Shown: positions 10,036 to 22,112 of the stretch, piece by piece
Position numbering within the stretch: position 1 is the first letter of the stretch
How the letters are laid out: each line of letters starts with the position of its first letter
From: Margaritispora aquatica
Lineage: Eukaryota > Ascomycota > Leotiomycetes > Helotiales > Discinellaceae
Reading direction: 5' to 3'
DNA: 64,000 nt
Assembly: GCA_007644065.1 (NCBI GenBank)
Contig: VJWN01000001.1
Location: 2,928,340-2,992,339, forward strand
Program-made: the position numbers and the translations under genes
Notes under the pieces: generated by a model
What the model was told of the DNA's origin: nothing
Seen by the model: only the letters and a program-made list of their open reading frames with translations
The model's database searches: none

Positions 10036-10842
10036 TTTGTGAGACTGGGTTTTGTGTAAATGTTTTTGAAGTGCCTGAGGGATGAGTTTGAAACAGATCG
10101 ACATACGCCTTCAAGCCGGCCAAGAAAGCTTATATAGATAATTGGAAAGAACTGAATACAAGATCTAGTGTTCGGTAAGTAGAAATAGATGCTCTCCCGT
10201 AATCTTTTACTCTTCAGTCACTACATTGACCTTCCGCTTCTGTATTTTTGCTCCGCGCATAGCTAAGCGAGCCCCTTTTGGGGACTAAAACTGGGCTTTC
10301 CTGTGGATAAACACAGTAAGCTGACTCAGTTCTCATCTCTGATATCTGAAAGTCTAGGTTATTCTTTATCTGATGAACTATTAGCAATAATATTGATGTC
10401 TTTCGAGATTTCATTCCAGTCCAAGAGTGGGCAACGGAAGCAAGCATTCTTGATGACGTACGGAGGTAGAGATGATGGTGCGTAGTACGTTAAATTTTGA
10501 GTTTCGAAATTTAGCTTGTGCTTTTATTGAGACTATTGGGAATCAGCCAAAACCTTCTTCTGCTCTTTAATTGTTGATGGTTAAAGGCTGGAGCAAACAA
10601 AGTCTGCACAGATAAGATAAGCTCCTTTATTGGAGCTCACTACAGTTACAGGAATAGATACTCACCTAGTGTCCAACATACTGCAAACTTTCCTCATGCC
10701 AGAGAGGGCAAAAGGGAGATGAATTATCTAACAGGAGAATTTCCCGAGAGCTATAGGTCACCTGACCACGCGATTTACGCGTTCCTGTCCCCTCATCCGT
10801 CAGTTTTTGCTTCGACCACGACGCATCCTCCTGGACGACAAA
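10036..10842. other. Divergent promoter region, CMD-like / MYND genes
   Basis: 807 bp between head-to-head genes. A TATA box for the minus-strand gene is at 10130-10136. Small open frames (10214-10485) overlap on both strands and show nothing coding-like. Confidence 0.5.
10130..10136 (-). promoter_or_regulatory. TATA box of the CMD-like gene
   Basis: TATATAA on the minus strand, about 95 bp upstream of the ATG at 10035. Confidence 0.45.
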
Positions 10843-12238
10843 ATGGCCAATTCACATTGTGTCATTTGCAATAAAGCTCCAGCAAACGCATGTGCAGTAT
10901 GTAAATCTGCCAGCTATTGCTCAAAGGCATGCCAAAAGACCGACTGGCCCGTCCACAAGACTCTATGCAAAAAAATCTCCAAACCTACCCATCGACCTGA
11001 TATACCATGCAGACTTGGTATTCTCCTTTCTGCAGATAATCCCGAGCCACGACTTGTCTGGATACCGTGCTCTAAGAATGTGCAGCCAAACTCTGCCGGC
11101 GGCAAGGAGACGCCTGAGTTGGATGCGCTCCTGGCCTACCCAGAGGGCAGGCCGGAGAGGTTCAATGTCTCGATGAATGAGGTTAGAGGATATAAATTGG
11201 ATCATACGGTTGTCGTTTATGCCAGGGATAATTGGTTCCATGATGGGAGCAAACCCAACCAGGCAGCGCTGGCATTGACGGATTGGGAGATGCCGTTTGA
11301 CTGGCGCGGTAATCTGGTTGTGATGAGCTACCCAGGGATGGTGAAGGAGGGCATGGCACCACCAGAGCTTGAGATAGGGAATATGACGATTCCACTTCAT
11401 TCAGTGGGAGGTGAGGTAGAACCACAACATGACTTCCAGGATGTAACAATGGCAGATCTGAGGATTGCTGTCGATTACCTGTCGCATTATGGCGCTGACA
11501 TCAAGAGGGGGACGGAACACAAAAAACACCTCGCGAATCTGATTGTTAATAAAGAGCAGGTTGATAGCAGGAAGGATCTGCCCCAAAAGGAAAAATCGGA
11601 TAGGAAGGTTCAGGGAGTATTAATCAGATGCGAAGGCGATATCAGTCTCTATCGAGAAGAGTTTGGGGGTTTGGAAAGATATTCCCAGGTAGAGGTGCCT
11701 AGCGACCATGCCATATGGAACAATACTCCCACCGAGGCATCGAAGATCATGGGTAAGTCGGACATCTCCATCTTCAAGAAGTAACGTGAACATTTCTACA
11801 GGGCTACCATTGCTGGCCGCAAAATTACCACCAAACCCACTTTGGAATCAAAACGATCACACCCGATTTGATAACCAGCCCGCAACTTTTCTCCACCTCA
11901 CTGTCGACCCAAAGAATGAAGAGATGTGGGGATTTGCACCATTTGAATGGCAGAGTCAAGTTGGCAGCGTTCTTCTCGTGCGGCAGGACGGAAAGGATCT
12001 GACCCGAGAGCATGGCTGGGCATTTGCAGAGTACATGCAATTCAAGGTATCTGATGCCTTTGAGGAAGCCATGGAGGCACAAGAGGACAAAGCAAGGAGA
12101 ACTGCAGTACTAAAGATGTTGAATTGGTCAAGTTTTGAGAATTTCTTAAGGAATTTCAAGGTTGAAATGGCTCAAGGCGATAAGAAAATATGGGAAACTG
12201 TCCAGTCACCTTTTGGTACTCAGGAAGTGGCATATTAG
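10843..12238 (+). CDS. MYND zinc-finger protein, 448 aa
   Basis: Two exons, 10843..11752 and 11802..12238 (intron GTAAGT...CTACAG), 448 residues. The extreme N-terminus is a complete MYND finger: Cys6, Cys9, Cys17, Cys20, Cys26, Cys30, His38 and Cys42, including YCSKACQKTDWPVHKTLC. MYND domains bind two zinc ions and usually proline-rich partner peptides. The rest has no SET or other catalytic motif I can see. It resembles the many fungal MYND-only proteins of unknown role, with conserved aromatic patches such as MWGFAPFEWQSQVGSVLLVR and a C-terminal helical region. ATG 10843 was chosen over an upstream non-ATG extension because the finger starts directly after it. It converges on the Zn2Cys6 gene, only 136 bp between stops. 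Confidence 0.85.
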
Positions 12239-12374
12239 GTAGTTGGATTCACCCCAGAATTCTCCAATTCTAAATTTGGACACTCAAGGAGTGAGAGTCT
12301 ACGTATATGGCGCTATAAACTTCAGGCCTACTCAACAGCTCCAATGTACCCTGCACCATCACTCACGCACCTAT

Positions 12375-14629
12375 TCAACACAACAACATCCCCTCATGAC
12401 CCTGTCTCGCAATCCACTCCTCGGCACTCCCCGGCTTTAACAAGACTTTTCTCCCCTCCAACACCCTCCCACCTCCTCCTACCCACTCCCCATCTCCACC
12501 TCTTACCTCAACATCAGGCACATCAACACCCATGCCCGCAGCCAACAAATCGAGCCTAATGCAAGCCAACTTCGTCATATCGAACGCACGGCTCTGCAGC
12601 CGCAGCAGCGAGCGATAGTGTGCAATGGTCGCGGACCAAAATTCGATGTCAGCGGTTGTGATGGACGTTAAAAGCTGGTGGAACATGAAGGTGCCTGCGA
12701 GGGCGAAGTTCGTGCGTGTCATCGCTTGGGAATGTCAGTAGAGTTGAAACAAATGCCGAGATTTTATTGTGACTTTGCTTGGGGAGAGGCAAGAGGGGAC
12801 TTACGACTCCACCAGAATGCACGCAAGCGACTGACGTTCAGCTTCTCGAGGAATTGCACCACTTCGACAAGTTCGCGTTTAGCGAGATTGCGGACATCAG
12901 CGTAACCTTCGTGCTCGATTTGGAGGTTCCTCAATATGGCCCTGAGAACAACGATTTGCACAGTATGGTAAGCGAGGATCACACTCCCGCTACTATCAAG
13001 TAATGCGTGTGTATTGACCAACCGAGCAAGATGCTTAGCATGCCACGAGTGTAAGCGAGACTGGAACTGATTGAGTAGTGACAACAACATTTCGCTTGGG
13101 AAAAGCTTGATTCGCTCCACCGCTTTGAGAGTGTAGAATGTATCGAGTACATCCGAGAGAATGGTAGTTAGCGATGCCATAGCCACGAATTGCAGCGCGG
13201 GTCCCTTTCCTATCACCTCACCATTCAGGTTCGTACGTGCGAAATTATCGATAGTAGGAAGAGGAACATTGCAATGCTCATCATTAAGGTAAGAAGGCCG
13301 ACCAAGACCAAGTGCCGTCCATTTATCATGGATGTAAATCCCCCACCAGATCCTGATCCTTCGATTCGCATCCGAGGGAGCAAGAGACCAGGTCGTGGGA
13401 TCGAGGTTCAGGCCGAGATCGTGCGCCATTCCTACGAGGGCCCCGAGCTCTGAGATCAGACCGGGGAGAGTGGGAGCGCGGTGGATGGTGTTGTGGCGTT
13501 GTAGGTGCAGGAGCGAGGCCTCTATTGTTTCGAGGCGTGGGTGTCGTCGCTCGATGGGAAGTCTGTGGTGTTCTTATCAGTCAAGTTTCCGAAATGTAGG
13601 TGATGGAATATCTTACGCTTGATGTACGAATTCTGAGAGCTTTGGGAAGAAAGGACGGGTTTCTTGAGAGAAAGGTGCGGCGAGATTGTACATCACTGCT
13701 CGTAAAGGATCATTGGTTTGAGGTTGTCCATCGAATCGTGATGGATCGAGGAGAGGGTAGGACTGATGGACAACATCGAAGTATGTTCGAAGTAGCGCTT
13801 CGGAATGAGGATGTACAACGGCTTCTGTGTCGGTCGTTGGGTAGTAATCGGGTCGAGCATCTAAGTGGCTATCAGGTACAACCTGTAAGCAGCGTTAGCG
13901 CCTCCGAATGGTTGTGTTATAAGGTTGAAATTAGTGTTGAATATGTATAAATCCTTGCCACTTGGGAAGCCACATCCTTTGAATTGGTCTCCGATAGCCA
14001 CGCAGTTGTCACTGAGAGGAAAGAGTGAAATAGTCGACATACCGTAAAATGAAGCGGAATAGCCGAAGGCTCCCCCTTAATCCTCAAAATCGCCCAATCA
14101 GGCGCCTTATAGCAATTCAGGTGATTAAACGAGCAATGCCTCAACACGAACGGATCTTGATCACCACTGATACCCACGAACTGACAGATCCACTCGCTTG
14201 TAGCATTTGACACATTTGGCTGAGTGGCAATTTCGTTCCTGGAGCATTGAGCCGGACGAGTTGCGACTGAGGAGGCTGAAATAGAGCTGCTTGACGACCC
14301 TCGTGTATGGCTGGATGCAGCGGGCTGACGATTTCGCCGAACGTTGGGAGGGAGCACGTATTTGCAGCTCTCGCCGCGGGTTTTGCACAGGGAGCAGTCT
14401 TTCTCGTGGGCGTCTCTTGTGCAGCATATTTTGCGTTTTCGGCACGCATCACAGCTTTTGATGGGCGTTAGCACATTAACTCTTCTGTTGCCATGCTCTT
14501 TCCATAATCTTCGCCTATCACAATAAAATAGAAAATTTGAACTTACGGTCTCTCTTTCCTAGACTTGTACTTACGACCCACGTTGACATGAGGCTGGATT
14601 CCCATTATGGCACTAGCTTGGTCTGCCAT
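12375..14629 (-). CDS. Zn2Cys6 transcription factor with Fungal_trans domain, 622 aa (Dal81/TamA-like features)
   Basis: Five exons: 14629..14547, 14454..14043, 13882..13617, 13562..12805 and 12724..12375, giving 622 residues. The zinc cluster starts immediately after intron 1: CDACRKRKICC, then DCSLCKTRGESC (Cys at about 29, 32, 39, 48, 51 and 58; spacing CX2CX6CX8CX2CX6C, with one extra Cys at 38). The middle region has GISGDQDPFVLRH, a phrase reminiscent of Dal81/TamA-type nitrogen co-activators. The Fungal_trans (PF04082) region shows EAVVHPHSEALLRTYFDVVH and YPLLDPSRFDG, then MAHDLGLNLDPTTW and RIRIWWGIYIHDKW. The end has SRLRAFWWSPMTRTNFALAG across the last splice. Nuclear regulator; the Dal81-like link is suggestive only and the target is unknown. 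Confidence 0.85.
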
Positions 14630-15332
14630 TGATTGGAATATAAGGATGGGATCCCCGGATTATCGTAATTCCAAGAAAATGTTGGATCAGCCTGCACTGG
14701 AGTTCGTCAAGTTCGTTGTTAGCGAGGAATGCAGGTAAGATGGGCAGCCTCCTTCGCCGCGGCGTGAGGAAGACAGCCATATATAAACCAAGGAGAGATC
14801 GCTAGGGAAAATCCCATTGAGACACAAGTCGATAACTCATGCTAAGAAGCATAAGAGTGGAGAAAATCCCATCTTTGATTATCGTAGTACTGTCGAGTCT
14901 GACTAGCAATATTGTTCCTGGCGTATCGCTTCTGACTTTGAATTTCCAATCTCAGTAACCCATCGTCGATAGAATAAAATCAAGTCGTTTACAACTAAGT
15001 TAGTTGATTACAATTGCAATTGCTTAATTGGAGAATCAATTCCAAATCCAAATCAGGCGTATTTGCAATACGCGATGTTGCCCAAGATGCCCATTCTTCA
15101 AACATGGGATTAGTGAAAGTGGAGACACGGGCAACATTCCTCCCCTGCTTTCAGGTACCGGTCAGTTGCCGAGCCATAATCCTACTTGGCCTATCATGAT
15201 CGGGCAAAAGAGCAATCAGGAGAAATCCTAATGACTGAGCAGCTTTGTCCCACTATTCATCGTGCATGATGAGCAACTGTAATAAGATGTTATTCAATAT
15301 TGCTTAATGCAGGCACATATCTATAGTAGCTT
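14630..15332. other. Intergenic
   Basis: Promoter of the Zn2Cys6 gene and 3' region of dolichol kinase. It contains AT-rich sequence with two short overlapping open frames (15014-15231) of no apparent coding quality. Confidence 0.5.
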
Positions 15333-18124
15333 CTAGATATCTAAACCTTTAACAGAAAGCCACAACACCACAGGCACCACGACATTGTCGTTCCCACCTG
15401 TAAGAACAGCCTCCGTCAAGCTCGCAACCCACGCTGCGACGCTCGCTTTCCCCAAAGTCATGAACCAAGAGTCGTCATTATTAGTCGGCCACCCACCGAT
15501 TCTAAGCCATGCCTTCGCCAGAATCAACGCCAGCGCCACGACAGTAGCAAACGCTACACTGCCTTCAATGCTTTTACCTCCGCCCCAAATCCATTTGCGT
15601 CGTCCATAACGTCGTCCAATCAATGATGCTGCTGCATCACCCAGTCCTACACAGATAACGCCACTGACCATGCTGACTTCTCTCGTCGGAACCTCCCAGC
15701 CTACGAGATAGTCCTCTCCAGTATGAGGGAGGGATGCTAATGACAACCATAATGGTATTGCGCATCCGATGAGAAGAAAAATGTGTGATATGACCACAGG
15801 TCCCTTGAGATCGCGTCCATCTACGTAGGGTGTAAGAAAATATGCTAGATGTTGAGATAACGGCGGTAGTTGAGATGCTCTAAACAGATCAAGTAGTAAA
15901 AAGATTGCAAGCATCAGGATCAGTGCTAAGGAAGCAAATGTTGGATCAACATAGGTGGCTGGTAGGAGCATGGCTACCATCATGAAATGAAAGACTTTCC
16001 GTCGAGTATCAACTTCGTAAATCGAGGACAACCGAAAGACAATCGCAAGTCCTACAATGATAATTGCTAGCCAATAAGCGCACAATATCAAGCGGGTATT
16101 TGCCTCTCCAAACGATGCATGCCGCAAATGCTGAACCCAACCCATTGAACACGAATCTGCGTGCAAGGAATCGCCGCGAGGAGGTAAACATATCCAACGT
16201 TGAAGATTGGTTATCACAACTTCCATCCTAAATCGTGGCAGGTCGCCAAACAGGTACCCAAGTGCCCACCCTACTGGCTCATTGCCATACAAAGCGTACT
16301 TCCCCACGTACTCTCGGATTGCCACTAAAATGATTCCAAGGACGCACAGATAAACGTATATAGCATAAAGCCATTTCCGAACGGTAGCTTCACGATGGGT
16401 GAGAGCAAAGAAGGCTTGCACAGATGACGAGGTAGCTCTCTTCCTTCGTCCTGTATGCGTTTTCTTGGCTGATGGGGATTGAGGCTTTTCAAGTGCGGGT
16501 AGAGTGTGTCTTCTACTTATTGAATATGAGTGTTCCGGACCTGGCATGGTAGAGCCATCTAAGAAATTGGCTCGCAGTTTGGGCTCTATTGCAGATACTG
16601 AGCCATTTTGACCGACCGCATCGTTCACAGTAGCGGCGGAGGCTGTGTTTATCTTCAGAGCAGTTGGCTTTAAAGCGGTCTGGATGTTCTCTTCACCACT
16701 GCTCAATTCGGATCCAGAGAGCTCCTTGGCAAATACAGAACTTCCTACCGACCCAAATGCCTTCTTCACAAACTTGGCACTCTTCCCTCGAGCTGACCGT
16801 TGATTATCTCCTGGACGCCGGAAACGCCACTTAGGTACTCGGGCTAGTGCCACTCCCCAAGTCAAAACATTCGTGCATGTGACAAGCAATCCAATTCCGC
16901 CACCCCAAAGAAGTGCTTTTAGTATAGCAGCTTGTGGTGAAGAAGCAAGTAGTAGTAAGTCGATGAGGGACACCGATAAAAGCTGGAGTTCCGCTGGCAA
17001 AAGACTTGTAGTAGTCAAAGATTGTAGAGTGTTGCAAAGAGCTCGATGCAATGGATATAATAGCACCAAGATCTCGGGTATCATGTTAAGCTTGTAGTTG
17101 TCTGACACGTCTAAAATCTTTGGCGCAGCGTCTATATCTGAAAAAAGTAATGGCATACACGAAAGCATCCACTGGGTGATATAAGAACCACCTATACCTC
17201 CCGTAGAAGGTATGAGGGTCATAGGAAGTGCTGAGATTCCGAGAATAATGCTGGGCAAGAATCCAATCGGACTATCTCGAGAGAGAATCAACGAGACCAG
17301 TAACGTGAGGGTCGGAGGATATATCAGTGGCGCTGGATCAAAGACTGCAGGGAGCTCGAAATGTATGAAAGCTTTTGATGGGTTGGAGGAAGCGACATGT
17401 CGTGCAAGCCTGAGAGGGTACACCGCAATGAGTGAAAATATGATTACACATTGGCAAACAAGTTCTACCACTTGTTATTAGAATGATCAATATTGGGCAA
17501 TGAAAACATACCCTTCCACCAAATGTATAGTAGCTTCCGGACCTCAGCATGAAAACATAACAAGCTAGCAACGAAGACTATTATGCAAGTTTCAGTAGCT
17601 CTGCGAATAACTTCAATCTTGCGCTTCTCTCGAAATATTTCTGCCGCTTTCCTTACCTCGTCCCCAGTTTTCTCCGGTAATGGTATGGTAGTTCTGCGAA
17701 AAAATCCTTGTCTAGAGAATGATTCCTCTTTTATAATACTCGGGGAATGTAATGGACTGGGGGAGCTTGATGCGCTCAATTCTGCTCCTCGTAGTCCTTT
17801 GTGAGGTCGTAACTTGGGTGCAGGGAGACCTCTTAGGAAATGTTCATCGTCCGCCTCCGTTCCGCTATCACTGTTGGCAGATTCTCTATGAATCCATCCT
17901 ACGGGCTTTCGATCATCCTGCTCATCATCTGTTACTTGTGCCGAGCGCAAGGGTGCGTTTATGGGTAGTGTATTCCTCGCCGCAAGTCTTTCCGACGGGT
18001 GTGGTATGTCGCCTTTCTGTCGATGATATGGATGTGGAGATCGCGACAGTCGTCGCAGAGGGTCATCTCGAACATTTTGTGCGGATAATTGCAGTGATGG
18101 TGCTTGATTCAGCTGCTTCGGCAT
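15333..18124 (-). CDS. SEC59: Dolichol kinase, 916 aa
   Basis: CTP-dependent kinase of the ER membrane that makes dolichyl phosphate, the lipid carrier for N-glycosylation, O-mannosylation and GPI anchors. Two exons, 18124..17512 and 17470..15333, encode 916 residues with many membrane segments. The C-terminal third carries the CTP-transferase signature: RRKVFHFMMVAMLLPATYVD, then DLKGPVVISHIFLLIGCAIP, GVICVGLGDAAASLIGRRYG and KSIEGSVAFA. The final hydrophobic segments end VVVPVVLWLSVKGLDI. The N-terminal 200 residues are a Ser/Pro/Arg-rich cytoplasmic extension, common in filamentous fungi and absent from yeast Sec59. The start at 18124 is the first in-frame ATG after a TGA; about 20 sense codons precede it, so a small upstream coding exon cannot be excluded. 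Confidence 0.9.
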
Positions 18125-18604
18125 CGCGGGTTGCTGAGGCTGCCGGGGAGGTAACTTTGGAAGCTTAAGATCTGCGATTCAGTCATGTCTCGGAGAGAAT
18201 ACGAACAGCGGATGTTGGCGGATATCAATGCCACTGGCAAATCTGTGTAGACGTTGGGAGCTCGATATGCGGCGAATATGTTGGATGTTACTTTGGATAC
18301 ATTGGATGGAGATGGAAATGCTGGTATGTGGCCATATCAATATCGAATTCACATGCAAACCGTTGAGGAGTTCCAGCAAGTCCAAATTCCCCAGTAAAAG
18401 CGACGTACGGTGGTACGAGCCCTTGCGACCGCTGGTTGCTCAGTGGGTCCAACCAAGTATCTATTTTGGGTACCACTACGGGAAAACCTTATTCCAGCTT
18501 GTATCCTTACTTTCGACCACAGATGTCTAGGTAAGTTGGTCCCGTATACGTAAAGAAGCCAGAATGATGATAATCGAGGTCAAATAGTATCATGGGCTGT
18601 CGTT
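18125..18604. other. Gap between dolichol kinase and Nudix gene, containing a stop-interrupted plus-strand ORF
   Basis: The dolichol-kinase promoter lies here. A protein-like plus-strand frame from 18185 is interrupted by one TAG (annotated separately). The rest up to 18604 holds nothing else recognised. Confidence 0.5.
18185..18397 (+). pseudogene. Stop-interrupted small ORF, unrecognised
   Basis: A plus-strand frame starting at ATG 18185 reads 21 codons (MSRREYEQRMLADINATGKS plus V). It meets TAG at 18248, then continues in the same frame for 48 codons (including TLGARYAANMLDVTLDTLDG and MWPYQYRIHMQTVEEFQQVQ) to TAA at 18395. Both halves look like natural protein and the frame is not shifted. 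The start lies 60 bp from the dolichol-kinase ATG, head to head. It may be a gene killed by a point mutation, a gene with an unusual intron over the TAG, or chance. I know no family match. Confidence 0.35.
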
Positions 18605-19453
18605 TCACATTCCCCATACTCTAGCAGATTCTATTCCCTCAGAAAACGCTGCAACCTTTCCATCAATAGCGAACCCCTCACGTTCTAATCTCCCACATTC
18701 CGCATACAAATCCTTCAGTGGAACCAAGAAACACTCGATGAATTCACCCTCCTCGAGCTTTGGTTTTGGATTCTGGTTCTCTGGTTTCTCCATGTCAATT
18801 TTGACGTGGATCATGAGTGACGCAGCACTTGATGCTTTGTTAGCAAACTGATTAATCATTCAAGAGTGAGGACCTACTTCGAAGAGCCGGGAGCTAAAGA
18901 GGGACGAAGTCAGCATTTATATCATATTCGCCCCAAAATAATACAAACATACCACTGGCAATGACTGGCCTTTCTCCTCTCCTATCATTGATAACTTCTC
19001 CAATATAGCCTGTCTCTTCCCTCAACTCCCGCACCGCAGCTTCCTCTGGCGTCTCATTTTTGTCAACGAGTCCAGCCGGAAATTCGATGCACCGCTTGTC
19101 GAGAGGCGGTCGGAATTGTTTTTGCAGCAAGACTTCAGGACCGGTTGGCTTCTGAAGCATAGCAATGACATGTACGGCATCAACTTTGCTGCCAGATGGT
19201 CGGGTTGTGCGTTGTGCAGCCTCCCATCTTCGAATCTTGCCGTCTACTTCTTGGTATGAGATCCTGAATATGATTTATTAGCCATTGTATGGTCAGTATG
19301 GCTTGTGATATTTGTAGCTTACTCTACTAGAGTGATCCAGCGTGCATCTTTTAGCTCCTGGTTTTGTAGGTCAGTTTTGAGGTCAGTTATGTCATGAGCC
19401 AGAGAACTTACCAAAGGCTTCACAGAGACGACTTTAGCAGACGGTGAAGACAT
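18605..19453 (-). CDS. YSA1: Nudix hydrolase, ADP-ribose/ADP-sugar pyrophosphatase type, 208 aa
   Basis: Hydrolyses ADP-ribose and similar nucleoside-diphosphate sugars to AMP and a sugar phosphate. Five exons: 19453..19412, 19357..19323, 19263..18953, a 16-nt exon 18893..18878, and 18827..18605; the total is 627 nt, 208 aa. The Nudix box at about residues 90-112 fits GX5EX7REUXEEXGU, seen as GLVDKNETPEEAAV followed by RELREETGYIGEV. Upstream QKQFRPPLDKRCIEFPAGL is the usual beta strand and substrate loop of the Ysa1 group. The 16-nt exon supplies the PGSSN motif just before AASLMIHVKIDM, corresponding to the SPG..N segment of the family. The short exon is flanked by introns of 59 and 50 bp with GCTGAC and GCTAAC branch sites. 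A likely cytosolic housekeeping enzyme. Confidence 0.87.
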
Positions 19454-20529
19454 ATTGAATAGCACAGATTCGGAGGATCAAGGTGAGTTGCGCTCAACAA
19501 CAAGAATTATTTCGTACAAGAATGGGCAAGCCATTGCATGTCACGATTTTAAGGCACGTGATATACTACTAATCGAGATTAGCTTTGTTTAGCCGAATGC
19601 ACTGAGGGTATCTTATGAATTCATCTGTAATGCCTCTTCGCCTCTTCTTAACGAAAGGCAAATCCAGCTCTAACATTTCCAGAGGCTCTGTCATTTCTCC
19701 TGTGCTTATTGGCTTTACACAGACCAGTGTCCGTGTTGAGTTTCTGCGTTGAGTGTCACAGTCATGCTGCTCTCAAGCCGCTGCGACATCAAAATTCCCA
19801 ATGTTCATCAGTGTAAATATCTACCTGAATTACCAAAATAAAGTGTTTTGTAACTCTCGGGCATGTAATGTTTTTGAAAGATCAACTGAAACAGAATTGC
19901 TATATTCGCAAGCCATTTGCTCGGCTTCAAATGTGATGTTTATAGTCTCAATCCCCTAGCAAAGAGTTCAATTTCATGATCTCTGTATTTGTTTTTTATT
20001 TTTCTGATAGACTTTGTATTTGTTATGGCTGAAACATGTTACTTTGACCCAATGAAACATGTATTAGGAGCACGAAGTGCTGTGTCACTAATCCTGAATC
20101 ATTCTAGTCTTCAATCTGGCCATTGTCGGATGCTCCATGGGAAATAGGATGGAACCTGGAATTTTCCGGTCACCCCGCACATAGGGCTAAGTTCTAAGTT
20201 TTTCGGCATCCTAAGCTCTAGAAGGTCTGTTTTTTTAATGAAGCTTTATGAGATTCATCACAACTTAGAGTTTCCACGTGATGTTTCATGGAAGTTCGGA
20301 GAAGCTTGGCGATTCGTAACTTTCCTATTTGGGATTATTCTCCTCCGTGGTGTTCGAATCATGGCCAAGACTATTGCTGAACATGGGTGAGAGAGGTTAT
20401 ACATATATTTGAAGAATGCGTAATCTTCCAAAAGGAATCATAGCCGCTGTCTTGAGCGACTCCAAGCTTTCTCTTCGACACCAACCGGTAAAATCTCCCC
20501 ACTAAAAGTCGCGATACATTTCTCCACTC
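19454..20529. other. Intergenic, 1.1 kb
   Basis: Divergent promoter region between the Nudix and Zn2Cys6 genes. The frame at 19753-19959 has no coding character. No repeat or RNA gene recognised. Confidence 0.5.
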
Positions 20530-22112
20530 ATGGAGTCGTTGGTCGTGACAAGCGCCTTAGTGACGCATACCAGGAAATCCACGGGTAAGTCTAGGTTAGG
20601 TTGCAACAGATGCAAATCATCTCGGGTGAAGGTAAGCATTTCTAAAGTCATGTTTTACACGCACAATTACTAACTCTGGAATAAGTGTGATGAAATCCAT
20701 CCAGTATGTACACGATGTGTGAAGAGTTCCTCAGAATGTGTCTATATGAATAAAAAGACACCTGACTGGAAGAAATCCACCCGGACGTTGGTTCTCTCTA
20801 AGCTAGCAAGCGAAAATGAAAACACGGCAAATGCAGCCCAGACAACTTACACGCTGCAGGATGATTGCCTGGTGAAATTTCCTCCAGATGTAGTCATGAA
20901 GCCCTCCAGAATTCCTGCTCATCTAACATACATCCCACTGGACAATCTGGCAGCCTTCAATAGCCAAGAAGTGTTCCTCTTGCATCACTTCAGATCGTCC
21001 ACCAGTCACGGGCTGTGGGGTCCTCAATTATTGTGGGCTGAAGATGGCGTGCAGTTAGGATTTAGCGTACGTATATCTCCACCATTTAGCCCGAGAAAAA
21101 TTAACAGCTCACACAGAACCCCTTCCTGATGCACGCCATCCTAGCCACAGCAGCACGACATCTGCAAACAGACCCTATCAGCACCGGCTACCCCAGCACC
21201 AATTACGCGCTCCTCGAAGCGCAGCACTACCAAAAAGCCCTCTCAGTCTACTCAGCTGAGCTCAGCGGCACTGTTTCTCAAAGCATGGACGCCATACTCG
21301 CCGCCTCGTTCCTATTTATTTACTACAGCTCCACCCTGCAGGATTTTAAGCCCAGCTCGCCAGTCCCCTCGGGCGACTCGTCCATAACGTTCATCCGAGG
21401 TCTGCACGCCATACTTCACTCCATCGACTTCGGGCAGCACCTGGGCCCCATGGCTTTGCTCTTGCCCCCAATGACGGGCCAGCGGCGAGAGAGAGTGGAA
21501 CATGGCCCTGGTAAGCGACTACTGGATCTCATCGAAAGCGTCACTCCAGCCTCGAAGCAATGCTCGCCGACCTTTGAGCGTAACAGAGATCTGTACATAG
21601 AGCGCGTTCACTCTCTAGCACCTTACTTCACTTCGTGTGCGTTGCGGGAGTTTGGGGCTCCTTTCGATGCGGAGCTGGCGTTTGACTTTCATCGGTGGCA
21701 GGCGCTGTGTCCGGCTGAGTTCGTCGAGCTGATTCGGAGTTACGATAAGGTGGCGCTGGCTATTATGGCGCATTACTATGCTGCTGCTGTATGTCATCTG
21801 GTGAGAGTCAAGAACGTGTGGTGGTGGTGGCGGGATAAACCGAAGGTTGGTCTCCTTTTCTTGACGCTTCTCGCTTAAGTGTTTTGGTTAGGAGTGCAAC
21901 AGGTGTGAAGGGCATTCGACATATGTTTTCATCTCTTTATCCCCAATGCTCTACCTGGAAGCGTTCACTAGAAAGAGAATCAAGTGCTAACATTTGTATA
22001 GTACATGGTGCAAACGATTCTAGACTATCTCGACAACGACAACTGGGTGGACTGGAAGGAGTGGCCGACTTTGATGCTGCTACAAGCCAAAGAATATCAT
22101 GATTCCAGCTAA
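20530..22112 (+). CDS. Zn2Cys6 transcription factor with Fungal_trans_2 region, about 440 aa
   Basis: Four exons as modelled: 20530..20631, 20686..21066, 21117..21845 and 22002..22112 (440 aa). The zinc cluster spans the first splice: RLGCNRCKSSRVKCDE, then VCTRCVKSSSEC, with Cys at 25, 28, 35, 42, 45 and 52 (CX2CX6CX6CX2CX6C). A short linker leads to the activation/regulatory region: EVFLLHHFRSSTSHGLWGP, then NPFLMHAILATAARHLQTD and ALLEAQHYQKALSVYSAEL, typical of Fungal_trans_2 proteins. The last exon has YMVQTILDYLDNDNWVDWKE, matching the usual C-terminal ending of this group. The intron before it is long (156 bp) and its donor, GTTGGT, is weak, so a further small exon inside is possible. 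The regulon is unknown; it converges on a sugar transporter gene. Confidence 0.82.
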
